A stretch of DNA of 14,801 bases, taken from Pseudomonadota bacterium (GTDB taxonomy: Bacteria > Pseudomonadota > Alphaproteobacteria > Rhizobiales > Segnochrobactraceae). The notes under the pieces were generated by a model. It saw nothing but the letters and a program-made list of their open reading frames with translations, was not told the DNA's origin and searched no databases. The translations under genes and the position numbers were made by a program. The stretch is taken from assembly GCA_023442215.1 (NCBI GenBank), contig JAEZMP010000475.1, positions 1-14,801 on the forward strand, in the 5' to 3' direction. This document shows positions 1 through 7,800 of the stretch, piece after piece (the stretch's first letter is position 1; the number at the start of each line of letters is the position of its first letter).

Positions 1-54
1 GGTTACGACAGAGGCGTTGCGCTGCCGGGGCTGGGTGCACGGCTCGGCCTGCGG

Positions 55-1173
55 ATGCGCGAAACGGTCCGCCAGTTCACGCCGAACTGGTTCACCGTCA
101 CCATGGGAACGGGTGTTCTCGCGCTGACGCTCAATCAGTTTCCGTTCGCGTTCACGGGCCAGCACGAAATCGGCCGGGCGCTGTGGATGCTGGACGTCTG
201 CCTGTTCGTGCTGTTCAGCCTGCTCTATGCCGCGCGCTGGATCATGTTCTTCGACGGCGCCCGGCGCATCTTCGGCCATTCGGTGGTGTCGATGTTCTTC
301 GGCGCGATCCCGATGGGGCTTGCGACCATCATCAACGGCTTGCTCGCCTTCGGCATCCCGATGTGGGGCGAAGGGGTCGTGCCGGTCGCACTCGGGCTCT
401 GGTGGCTGGACGTGGCGATGGCCGTCGCGTGCGGCGTGCTCATCCCCTACATGATGTTCACGCGGCAGGAGCATTCCATCGGCAAGATGACCGCGGTGTG
501 GCTGCTGCCGGTCGTCGCCGCCGAGGTCGCCGCGGTGAGCGGTGCCCAGCTCCTGCCTCATCTCGCCGGGGAGGAGGCGTTCCGCACGCTGGTGCTGAGC
601 TACGTGCTCTGGGCGTTCTCCGTGCCGCTCGCCATGAGCATCCTGGTGATCCTCGTGCTTCGCCTCGCGCTCCACAAGCTGCCGAGCCGCGACATGGCGG
701 CTTCCGGCTGGCTGGCGCTCGGCCCCATCGGCACTGGTGCTCTGGGCCTCGTGCTGCTCGGCAGCAATTCCGGTCCGGTGTTCGCCGCCGCAGGTCTGCC
801 GGAGGTCGGCACCGTCGCCCTCGGCATCGGCATCATCGGCGGCATCATGCTGTGGGGCTACGGGGTGTGGTGGCTGCTGCTCGCCGTGCTCAAGACCGCC
901 CGCTACGTTCGCGAGGGCATGCCGTTCAATATCGGCTGGTGGGGCTTCACCTTCCCGCTCGGCGTCTACTCGCTGGCCACCCTGGCCCTCGGCCGTGCGA
1001 CCCACCTCGATGCCTTCGCCGCGATCGGCGCCGGCCTCATCGTCTGCCTCGCGGCGTTCTGGGTGACGGTCGCGGTGCGTACCCTGCACGGCGCCTGGGT
1101 CGGCTATCTGTTCGTCTCGCCCTGCCTGTTGACGGCGAGTTCCGATACCCGCATCGAAGCGGACTTCGTCTGA
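55..1173 (+). CDS. TDT-family (TehA/SLAC1-like) transporter, possibly 5'-partial
   Basis: Inner-membrane transporter of the tellurite-resistance/dicarboxylate transporter family, whose members export C4-dicarboxylates, sulfite or other anions. The 372-residue product is almost entirely hydrophobic, with about ten membrane segments. It opens with the family-typical RQFTPNWFTVTMGTGVLAL block (about residues 6-24), followed by conserved FGHSVVSMFFGAIPMGLAT and ALWWLDVAM-like stretches. Length fits the family (about 330-400 residues). The frame stays open upstream to base 1 and no good ribosome site precedes the ATG at 55, so the true start may lie outside the window. It converges on the nitroreductase gene and shares a hairpin terminator with it. 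The family call is solid. The substrate is unknown, and a tellurite role should not be assumed. Confidence 0.88.
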   Translation: MRETVRQFTPNWFTVTMGTGVLALTLNQFPFAFTGQHEIGRALWMLDVCLFVLFSLLYAARWIMFFDGARRIFGHSVVSMFFGAIPMGLATIINGLLAFGIPMWGEGVVPVALGLWWLDVAMAVACGVLIPYMMFTRQEHSIGKMTAVWLLPVVAAEVAAVSGAQLLPHLAGEEAFRTLVLSYVLWAFSVPLAMSILVILVLRLALHKLPSRDMAASGWLALGPIGTGALGLVLLGSNSGPVFAAAGLPEVGTVALGIGIIGGIMLWGYGVWWLLLAVLKTARYVREGMPFNIGWWGFTFPLGVYSLATLALGRATHLDAFAAIGAGLIVCLAAFWVTVAVRTLHGAWVGYLFVSPCLLTASSDTRIEADFV

Positions 1174-1181
1174 AGACGGAA

Positions 1182-1212
1182 AAGGGCGGCGCCCCGCAAG
1201 GGTGCCGCCCTT
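1182..1212. terminator. Bidirectional hairpin terminator between convergent genes
   Basis: Arms AAGGGCGGC (1182-1190) and GCCGCCCTT (1204-1212) pair perfectly. The stem extends inward by about four more pairs, including one G-T, leaving a five-base loop. It lies nine bases past the transporter stop and 23 bases past the nitroreductase stop on the other strand, where a shared terminator is expected. The ends are A-rich on the left arm and T-ending on the right, but no long T run follows on either strand. Confidence 0.7.
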
Positions 1213-1235
1213 CGTTCATGTGTCCGTCCGCTCGG

Positions 1236-1835
1236 TCAGGCGGCCGGGAAGCTGCCCTCGAAGGCGATCTCGGACAGCGGCTTGCGGGCACTCGGCTGCT
1301 CGCGCGCCTGAAGACCCTCCGGCAGGATAGACTTGTCGCCGAGCTTGCCGATCGCGATCGCCGCTTCGATCCGGTAGACTTCGGGAACGGCGAGATCGGC
1401 GCGAGCCTTGTCGAAATCGACGCCCGTCATCGCGTGGACGTGCCAGCCCGACTTGACGGCCTGGTGCGCCAGAGCGGACCACGCGGCGCCCGTGTCGAAA
1501 GAGTGGCTGTACGACGGGGTGTCGTGATCGGCGCCAGGCGCGCGGACCATCGAACTCGACAGCACCACGACAAGCGCGGACGCGTTCTTCGCCCAGCTCT
1601 GGTTGAACGGGTTGAGCACACCGAGGACCTTGTCCCAGAACGGTGTGCCGCGGCGGGCGTAGATGAACCGCCAGGGCTGGATGTTGAACGCCGACGGCGC
1701 CCAGCGGGCGGCCTCAAGCAGCGTCAGCAGCTCTTCCTCGGAAATCTCGGCGCCCGACATGGCACGCGGCGACCAGCGCTCGAGAAAGACCGTATCGATC
1801 GGGTGGTCGGCTTGCCGCGAGTTGGCGTATGTCAT
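1236..1835 (-). CDS. Nitroreductase-family FMN-dependent oxidoreductase
   Basis: Soluble NAD(P)H:FMN oxidoreductase of the nitroreductase superfamily (COG0778 type), likely homodimeric and able to reduce quinones or nitro compounds; the physiological substrate is unknown. Of 199 residues, RWSPR at 20-24 and APSAFNIQPWRF at 46-57 are the FMN-contacting N-terminal motifs. GKLGDKSILPEG (163-174) followed by AREQPSARKPL (178-188) is the usual C-terminal FMN/dimer signature ending in an FEGSF-like tail. The frame runs open as far as 2048, but the ATG at 1835 is preferred: a GGAG sits six bases upstream and homologues begin about 15 residues before the RWSPR motif, whereas the upstream extension is Arg/Pro-rich junk. 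It is divergent from the DUF6502 gene and convergent with the transporter. Confidence 0.9.
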   Translation of the reverse strand: MTYANSRQADHPIDTVFLERWSPRAMSGAEISEEELLTLLEAARWAPSAFNIQPWRFIYARRGTPFWDKVLGVLNPFNQSWAKNASALVVVLSSSMVRAPGADHDTPSYSHSFDTGAAWSALAHQAVKSGWHVHAMTGVDFDKARADLAVPEVYRIEAAIAIGKLGDKSILPEGLQAREQPSARKPLSEIAFEGSFPAA

Positions 1836-1947
1836 CTGGAACTCCGGGTTCGCGCCTTCGGCCGCGAGGGAGGTCGGGCCGGGCAGGCGCTGCGATGTGA
1901 CGGTGCGGCAACGAGCGGGCGCGGCTCGGGGGGCGCACACGCTCTCT

Positions 1948-1964
1948 GCGGACGGAACATCCGC
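1948..1964. repeat. Short inverted repeat in the divergent gap
   Basis: GCGGA (1948-1952) and TCCGC (1960-1964) are separated by seven bases, about 110 bp upstream of the nitroreductase start and about 150 bp upstream of the DUF6502 start. The arms are short and GC-rich, so chance is a real possibility. No convincing promoter for the nitroreductase gene could be placed in this gap. Confidence 0.2.
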
Positions 1965-2071
1965 TGCCGTGCGGACTTTTGCCGAGGCCCGGCCGGTTGT
2001 CCATAGGCTTGGCCGTTGCGGGCCGGGAACAGTGCGTCGCCGCCTCACAGCCGGTAGCGGCGGCCAATTTT

Positions 2072-2088
2072 GTGGGATTGTCTCCCAC
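2072..2088. promoter_or_regulatory. Inverted repeat (candidate operator) over the -35 region
   Basis: GTGGGA (2072-2077) and TCCCAC (2083-2088) form a perfect six-base inverted repeat with a five-base spacer. The best -35 hexamer for the following gene (TTGTCT, 2078-2083) lies inside it, so a protein bound here would compete with RNA polymerase. The DUF6502 product immediately downstream carries a helix-turn-helix-like segment, so autoregulation is possible. That last step is inference. Confidence 0.5.
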
Positions 2089-2107
2089 GCCCCTGGTCCG
2101 CTATGCT
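2078..2107 (+). promoter_or_regulatory. Predicted promoter for the DUF6502-DUF5666 transcript
   Basis: TTGTCT (-35, 2078-2083) and TATGCT (-10, 2102-2107) are separated by 18 bases. Transcription would begin about 6-8 bases after the -10, that is on or next to the ATG at 2114, giving a leaderless message. This agrees with the absence of a Shine-Dalgarno sequence before that ATG. Confidence 0.5.
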
Positions 2108-2113
2108 GGACTC

Positions 2114-2986
2114 ATGTCCGGACCGCCGCCGACAGAGCCGTCTTCGCCACCGCCCGATGCGTCGAGGCTGCATGCGCCCCTCGGGCGCGTGCTGCGTCCG
2201 CTCGTCCGCCTGATGATCCGCAGCGGCGTCACGTTTCCGGCCCTCGTCGACCTCCTGCGCGAACTCTACGTCAACGTCGCCGAGTATGATTTTGCGCTGC
2301 CCGGGAAGGAACAGACCGACAGCCGCGTGAGCCTGCTCACGGGCATCCACCGCAAGGAGGTTCGCCGCCTGCGCGGCGCCGGCGCGCCGGTGCAGACGGT
2401 GCCGACGAGCCTGTCCAGGACGAGCCGCATCATCGCGCGCTGGCTCGCCGAGCCCGGCTATATCGATGCCGCCGGCCATCCCCTGCCGCTGCCGCGGACC
2501 GCGCCGGAAGGTCAGCCGTCGTTCGATGCGCTGGTGTCGGCGGTGACGCGGGATGTCCGCCCGCGCGCGGTGCTGGACGAGTGGCTCGACAGCAAGATCG
2601 TCGTGCTCGACGACGAGGAGCGCATCGTGCTCACCGAGGCGGCTTTCATCCCCCGCGGCGACGATGACCGGAAGCTGCACTATTTCAGCCGCAACCTGCA
2701 CGACCATGCCGAAGCGGCGGTCAGCAACATCCTAAGCCCGCAGCCCCGCTTCATGGAGCGCTCGGTGCATTACGACAGGCTTTCGGCGCCGCTGGCACGC
2801 GACCTCGCCGCACGCTCGCGGGCGCTGGCGATGGAGGCTTTGCAGGCTGCCAACCGAGAAGCCCACGCCGCCTGCCAGACCGATCCCGGCGGCGGCAGCC
2901 GCTGGAACTTCGGCGTCTATGTCTATGTCGAGGATGGCGAGGCGGCGCCGCCGCCGGAGCCCGGCCATCGAGAGGTGGAACCGTGA
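2114..2986 (+). CDS. DUF6502-family protein, HTH-like, putative regulator
   Basis: Protein of 290 residues recognised as DUF6502, a family of unknown function common in Proteobacteria. The diagnostic block runs from about residue 28 to 88: LRPLVRLMIRSGVTFPALVDL, then FALPGKEQTDSR, then VSLLTGIHRKEVRRLRG. The last part reads like the second and third helices of a helix-turn-helix, so DNA binding is a reasonable inference. A second winged-helix-like stretch occupies about 136-180, and the end is Pro/Glu-rich. There is no signal peptide or membrane segment, so it is cytoplasmic. The ATG at 2114 was chosen because it matches where homology begins; an in-frame extension to 1979 has low-quality sequence. 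No ribosome site precedes it (see promoter). Its stop overlaps the GTG start of the DUF5666 gene, so the two are translationally coupled. Function unknown. Confidence 0.85.
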   Translation: MSGPPPTEPSSPPPDASRLHAPLGRVLRPLVRLMIRSGVTFPALVDLLRELYVNVAEYDFALPGKEQTDSRVSLLTGIHRKEVRRLRGAGAPVQTVPTSLSRTSRIIARWLAEPGYIDAAGHPLPLPRTAPEGQPSFDALVSAVTRDVRPRAVLDEWLDSKIVVLDDEERIVLTEAAFIPRGDDDRKLHYFSRNLHDHAEAAVSNILSPQPRFMERSVHYDRLSAPLARDLAARSRALAMEALQAANREAHAACQTDPGGGSRWNFGVYVYVEDGEAAPPPEPGHREVEP

Positions 2987-4269
2987 GCGGCCGTTTGACA
3001 TGGACCCGCAGGGCGATGCTGCGCGCACTTGGCGGCGCCGCGCTCGCCATCCCCACGCTTGGGCAGGCCGCGTCCGACCCGCGCGTCGCCGGCGCGGCCC
3101 TTCCCTCCGGCGGTGACGAGGACCGCGGCATCGGCGGCACCGGCATCGTCGGCACGATCCAGAAATTCGGCAGCATCTTCGTCAACGACGTCCGCGTGGC
3201 CTATCCCCGGGACGCGACCGTCACCATCGACGGCCTCGCGTCGGATACCCGGGCGCTGCGGATCGGCCAGGTGGTGCATCTCGTCGCCAGCCCGTCCGGC
3301 GCGGGGCTCGACACGACGAAGATCGCGATCGTCAGTGAAGTCGTCGGTCCGATCGAGGAGGTGACCGTGGACGGCCTCGTCGTCCTCGGCCAGAACGTCG
3401 ACATCACGCGGGTGGAGGATCGCCGCCGGACATGGCGGGTCGGTGAGCGCGTCGCCGTCAGCGGCCTGCGCATGCCGGGCGGAACCATCGCCGCGACGTT
3501 GCTGGCGCCCCCTGCGGGCCGGACGGATCTCGTCCGCGGCCTCCTCTCGGTCGACGGGCGGGCGAACCGCATCGGCGGGCTCGATCTTCTGGGGCTTCCC
3601 GCGCAGCCATCGCCGGCGGTGCTGGACGGACGCCGCGTCATCGCCCGGGGCTGGATGACGGAGCGCGGCTTCGTCGCGGCGTCGATCGAGCCGGATGCCA
3701 TCCTTCCCTCATTCCAGGGCGGGCGATGGCTGATCGAGGCCTATGTGCAACGCTCGGAAGCCGGTCTTGAGGTCGGAAACGGCCTCGTCGTCTCCGATCC
3801 CGGCGGCGCACTGCAGGACAGTGTGACGACGCAGCCGGAGCATACGGTCGTCGACGTCACCGCGCAGGCAAGCGGCGCGTTCGGCATTGCCGCGCTCGGC
3901 GGAGGATGGCAGGGAATCGGGACGACGCCCGAGCGCGCGTTCATCGATGTGATCAGCCAGATGGATGGCACGGTGAGTTTCACAGGAATGCGCCTCGGCG
4001 GCGGCAGTTCGGTGCAGATCAGTCCGTCCGGTCTGTTCGGCGGAGGCCGCGCGGGCGGCTTCCCCGGTGGAGCTTTGCCCGGTGGAGCGGTTCCTGCGGG
4101 TGGCTTGCCTACGGGCGGCTTCCCCGCAGGCGGCCTGCCGGGCATGCCAGCGCCGGGGATCTCGGGGCCGTCCGGCCTGTTCGGTGGCCGCACCTCGATG
4201 CCGGGCGGCTTCAATGGCCTGGGCCACGGGCCTTTCGGAGCAGGAATGCCGTCGAACTTCAGGCGCTGA
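2983..4269 (+). CDS. DUF5666 domain protein with Tat-like signal and Gly/Pro repeat tail
   Basis: Protein of 428 residues starting at GTG 2983, overlapping the upstream TGA and preceded by a good GAGAGG site. Residues 8-29 form a twin-arginine-type signal (TRRAMLRAL, a hydrophobic stretch, then GQA), so export to the periplasm or surface is predicted. DUF5666 beta-rich repeats follow: about 54-120 (GIVGTIQKFGSIFVNDVRV, then ALRIGQVVHL), about 121-180 (starting VVGPIEEVTVDGLVVLG) and a weaker third unit about 187-240. The middle region (about 245-345) is not recognised. The last 80 residues are Gly/Pro-rich, with six tandem five-residue units. The family has no established biochemical function. 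Co-occurrence with a DUF6502 protein is something I recall from other Proteobacteria, so the pair probably acts together. Confidence 0.85.
   Translation: MSGRLTWTRRAMLRALGGAALAIPTLGQAASDPRVAGAALPSGGDEDRGIGGTGIVGTIQKFGSIFVNDVRVAYPRDATVTIDGLASDTRALRIGQVVHLVASPSGAGLDTTKIAIVSEVVGPIEEVTVDGLVVLGQNVDITRVEDRRRTWRVGERVAVSGLRMPGGTIAATLLAPPAGRTDLVRGLLSVDGRANRIGGLDLLGLPAQPSPAVLDGRRVIARGWMTERGFVAASIEPDAILPSFQGGRWLIEAYVQRSEAGLEVGNGLVVSDPGGALQDSVTTQPEHTVVDVTAQASGAFGIAALGGGWQGIGTTPERAFIDVISQMDGTVSFTGMRLGGGSSVQISPSGLFGGGRAGGFPGGALPGGAVPAGGLPTGGFPAGGLPGMPAPGISGPSGLFGGRTSMPGGFNGLGHGPFGAGMPSNFRR
4054..4143 (+). repeat. Six tandem 15-bp units encoding Gly-rich pentapeptides
   Basis: Residues 358-387 of the DUF5666 protein read as six five-residue units of pattern G-G/A-x-P-G/A/T: GGFPG, GALPG, GAVPA, GGLPT, GGFPA, GGLPG. 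At DNA level the 15-bp period is imperfect, with differing synonymous codons, so this is an old or selected repeat rather than a fresh duplication. Such tails are flexible, and unit number may vary between strains. Confidence 0.8.
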
Positions 4270-4301
4270 TTTCCACGTGAGAATACCGGGAGGGGATCCG
4301 A

Positions 4302-4742
4302 ATGGTGACCGGGCGCAAGGTGGAAGACCTGCCGTTCTCGCTCGGCGAGAGCTTCGGCAAGAGCCATCACTTCGACGTCGAATCCGTGCGCCTGTTCGCG
4401 ACGCTGGCTGGCGACGACAACCCGCTGCACCACGACGCCGAGGCGGCCGCGGCATCGCGCTTCGGCGGCTTGATCGTCAGCGGGGCCCAGATCATTGCCG
4501 TCATGATCGGATGCGCAGCGTCCTACTTCAATGCGCGGGGAAAGGCCCTCGGCCTCGGCATGAGCGTGTCGTTCCGCCACGCCGTGAACGCCGAAACGAC
4601 GGCGACGATCGAGTGGACCATCGACTCGATCGTGTGGAAGGAAAGCCTCGGTGGCCACGTGATCACGACCACCGGTTCCCTCAAGACTCTGGAGGGTGCG
4701 ACCGCCGCATCCGCCGTTGCAAGCTGTGTCTTCTTCGGCTGA
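4302..4742 (+). CDS. MaoC-like (R)-specific enoyl-CoA hydratase family protein
   Basis: Single hot-dog-fold protein of 146 residues from the MaoC/PhaJ group, which hydrates trans-2-enoyl-CoA to (R)-3-hydroxyacyl-CoA or acts on related acyl thioesters. The hydratase-2 motif is AGDDNPLHHD (36-45) followed by ASRFGGLIVSGAQI (51-64). By alignment to PhaJ-type enzymes, Asp38 and His43 are the catalytic pair, and both are present. Length is normal for a stand-alone MaoC domain. The start at 4302 is backed by a strong GGGAGGGG site about five bases upstream. It lies 32 bp after the DUF5666 stop on the same strand, so it may be co-transcribed, but no functional link to that pair is evident. The specific substrate cannot be inferred. 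Confidence 0.88.
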   Translation: MVTGRKVEDLPFSLGESFGKSHHFDVESVRLFATLAGDDNPLHHDAEAAAASRFGGLIVSGAQIIAVMIGCAASYFNARGKALGLGMSVSFRHAVNAETTATIEWTIDSIVWKESLGGHVITTTGSLKTLEGATAASAVASCVFFG

Positions 4743-4881
4743 CGCTTTTGCAGCGTTCCGGCCAATGGTCAGCCTGTGCCGCCACAACGGTTGGACCGAT
4801 GTGGACAAAAGCGCTACCCACCGCCCGCCTCCGGAAACATTTGCGCCAAGCGGTATTCAACAGCGCCATGTGAGCCTTAAG

Positions 4882-7800
4882 ATGGATGTCGGAAGGACGC
4901 CCGTGTCTTCGGGCGGCACCTTCGCGATTCCTGCGGGCGTCAGAGTGGCGGGCGTAAATGTGACGCGAGATGCGGACGGCGGGATCTCTGACGGTGAGCG
5001 AGCCTTCGACGGGTCCGGCGGAAGGCCGCTCCGGGTGGCTCTGCTTGTCGCCGTTGTTTATCTTCTGCTGGGCATTTTATCCGTCTCATTCGCCCAGCAC
5101 TACAGAACGTCGTCTTATATCTGGCTGCCGAGCGCGGTCGCCGTGGCGATGCTTATCCGCATCCGTCCCGGAGCGATCTGGCCATCGCTCTGCGGCGTCT
5201 TTGTAGCCGCGCTTGCGATCCAGCTGTTCCGTATGCGCGATCCGGTATTCGCCTGTGTGATTTCGCTTGGAAGCGTGGTCAATGTCGGCGTGGCGACGAC
5301 TGTCATCCTGCGCACGACAAGGCTGGGCACGCGCCCGACGCTGCTCTCAGCCCTCTGGATTCTGTTCGCCGCGAGCGTCGTCGGGCCGGTGGCCGCATCC
5401 TGTCTCATCGTCCCGTCGCTTGCCGCCATCACCGGCAGGGCATGGCACGAAGTCTGGATCCTCTATCTCGCAACCACCGCTTGGGCCGCCGGGGTGGTAA
5501 TGCCGGTCGCGGTGACCGTGGACCGCACGGCGCTGAAGCGCCTCGTGGATGGCCGTTCCGCGCTGATATTCCTCGCCGCGCTCGTCACGGGAGCGGTCGT
5601 CACCGCCATGACGGCGAGTCTGATCCTCTATCCCTTCGCAGTGCTGGCCGTACCGATCTTGCTCGCCGCGCTTTGGTTCGATGCGTTCCGGACGGCGATC
5701 TTCGGCGCAGTGATGGTCGCGGTCGTCATCGTCATGCAGGCCTTCAACCTCACGGCGGGCCTGGATCCGGTCCTGCGTTACATTTCTGCGGCGATGATGA
5801 GCGTCCTGCCGTTCCTGATCGCGCTGCAGCGCGACACCGTTCGGGAGAGCGAGCAGGCTGCGCGCCACAGCGAAGCGCGATTCAGGCATGCCATGATGGA
5901 CTCGGCCATCGGCATGGCGATCGTCGGGCTCGACGGCCGCCTTCTCCAGTCGAACGATGCGCTGCGCGAGATGCTGGGGTACTCGGAGGCGGAACTGCAC
6001 GTTCTGTCGTTCCGCCAGATCACCCACCCCGCGGATCTGGCCCTCGATGTGGAGAACTTCTACAGCCTTCTTGCTGGCGAGCGCGACACTTACCGCATCG
6101 AGAAGCGCTACATCCGCAAGGATGGGCGAGCGATCTGGACATTTCTTGCCGTCTCGCTGGTCCGCGACGATGCCACGGGCGAGCCCCAGTACTTCCTGTC
6201 GCAGATTGAGGACATCGATGAGCGCAAGCGGGCCGTCGAGTTGCTGTCGGCCAGCGAGAGCCGCTGGCAATTCGCGCTCGAAGGTGCAGGGCAGGGCGTG
6301 TGGGACCGCGAGGAAGCCTCCGGCTGCACCTACTATTCCCCAATCTGGAAGAAGATGCTCGGCTACGGCGAAGCCGAACTGGAGGATGGCACGTTCGACT
6401 GGATGGAACTGATTCATCCCGACGACATCGAGCGCGTTCGCGCCGTGAGGGACCCGGTTCTGAATCACGGTCCCGACCGCTTCGAGCTCGAGTTCCGCAT
6501 GCGGCACAAATCGGGGGGGTGGGTCTGGATCCTGGATCGCGGCCGTGTGCTGAAGCGCGACAAGACCGGCAGGGCGATCCGCATCATCGGCACGCACACC
6601 GACATCACGCAGCGTCACGATACCGCGGAGGCGATGCGCAATCTTTCAGAGCGCATCCAGCTTGCCGCCTCCGCGGCCGAACTCGGCATCTTCGAGGTGG
6701 ATTTGACCACGAGGCGTATCGTCTGGGACGAGCGCATGTGCGAGCTCTATGGCACCACGGCTGACCGTTTCACCGGCGGTGTGGAAGACTGGGAGCGCCG
6801 GGTGCTGCCGGAGGACCTCGATCGGGCCAAGTTGGAAATCCGGAGCTTGCTCGAAGGAGCCGATCGGATCGCGTCAGAGTATCGCATCGTCCGCGACGAC
6901 GGTGCCGTGCGCCACGTCCGCACCATGGCCCGGATCGTTCCTGGGCAAGCCGGCCAACCCGCCAAGCTCGTCGGCGCCCAGTGGGACACCACCGACCAGC
7001 ATGCGCTGACAGATGCGCTGCACGAGGAGAAGGAGCGCCTTCGCATCACCCTCATGTCGATCGGTGACGCGGTGATCTGCACCGATGCCGACGCCCGGGT
7101 GACGTTTATGAACCCCATCGCGGAGCAGCTGACGGGGTGGTCGCAGGCGGATGCCGTCGGCAGGCCGTCGACCGACATCTTCTCGATCGTCAACGAGATG
7201 ACCGATGAACCGGCGCCCGATCCGGTGATGGCGAGTCTGCAGTACAAGATGCCGGCATCCGCCCCGGAAGGCTCGCTCCTCGTCAGTCGCCACGGCGAGC
7301 GGTTCTCCGTGCACGATTCTTCCGCGCCTGTCTGCACCGCGACCGGAGAGATCATCGGCGCCGTGCTGATCTTTCAGGACGTCACCGTTGCCCGCGCGCT
7401 GCAGCGCGAGCTGACCCACGCCGCGGCTCACGATGCCCTGACGGGATTACCGAACCGGGCCGCGTTCGAGACCGTGCTGCATGAGGCCTCCGCCAGCGCC
7501 GCCGCCGCAGGTCGCTGCCACGCCGTGGGCTATATCGACCTCGACCGCTTCAAGATCGTGAACGATACCGCCGGGCATGCAGCGGGCGACATGCTGCTGC
7601 GCGAAGTCGGCAGGCTGCTCAAGGAGGCGCTGCGGCCCGACGATGTCGTCGCCCGTTTCGGCGGCGACGAGTTCGCCGTGCTGCTGCACGACTGCACCCT
7701 CGTCGAGGCCGAGGCCGTCTGCCAGCGGGCCATCGACGCCATCCGCGTGGTGCGCTTCCCGTGGGAGGGCAAGGTCTACGATATCGGCGCGAGCATCGGG

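Noticed and set aside
55..1173. Calling the first gene a tellurite-resistance determinant
   Set aside because: The TDT family includes dicarboxylate and sulfite exporters, and no neighbouring tellurite-resistance gene is present.
183..2006. 607-codon open frame on the plus strand across the transporter, the gap and the antisense of the nitroreductase
   Set aside because: It crosses two real genes in other frames, is packed with Arg/Ala/Gly/Pro, shows no domain, and is explained by GC-rich codon bias.
4742..4756. ACGCT-TTTGC-AGCGT hairpin just after the MaoC stop codon
   Set aside because: A five-base stem with no T run after it; too weak to call a terminator.
3741..4808. 355-codon antisense frame opposite the DUF5666 and MaoC genes
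   Set aside because: Its Pro-rich repeat is just the complement of the Gly/Pro tail. No independent support.
5347..6618. 423-codon antisense frame inside the GGDEF-EAL gene
   Set aside because: Wholly opposite conserved MASE1/PAS coding sequence, Arg/His/Asp-rich, with no recognisable motif.
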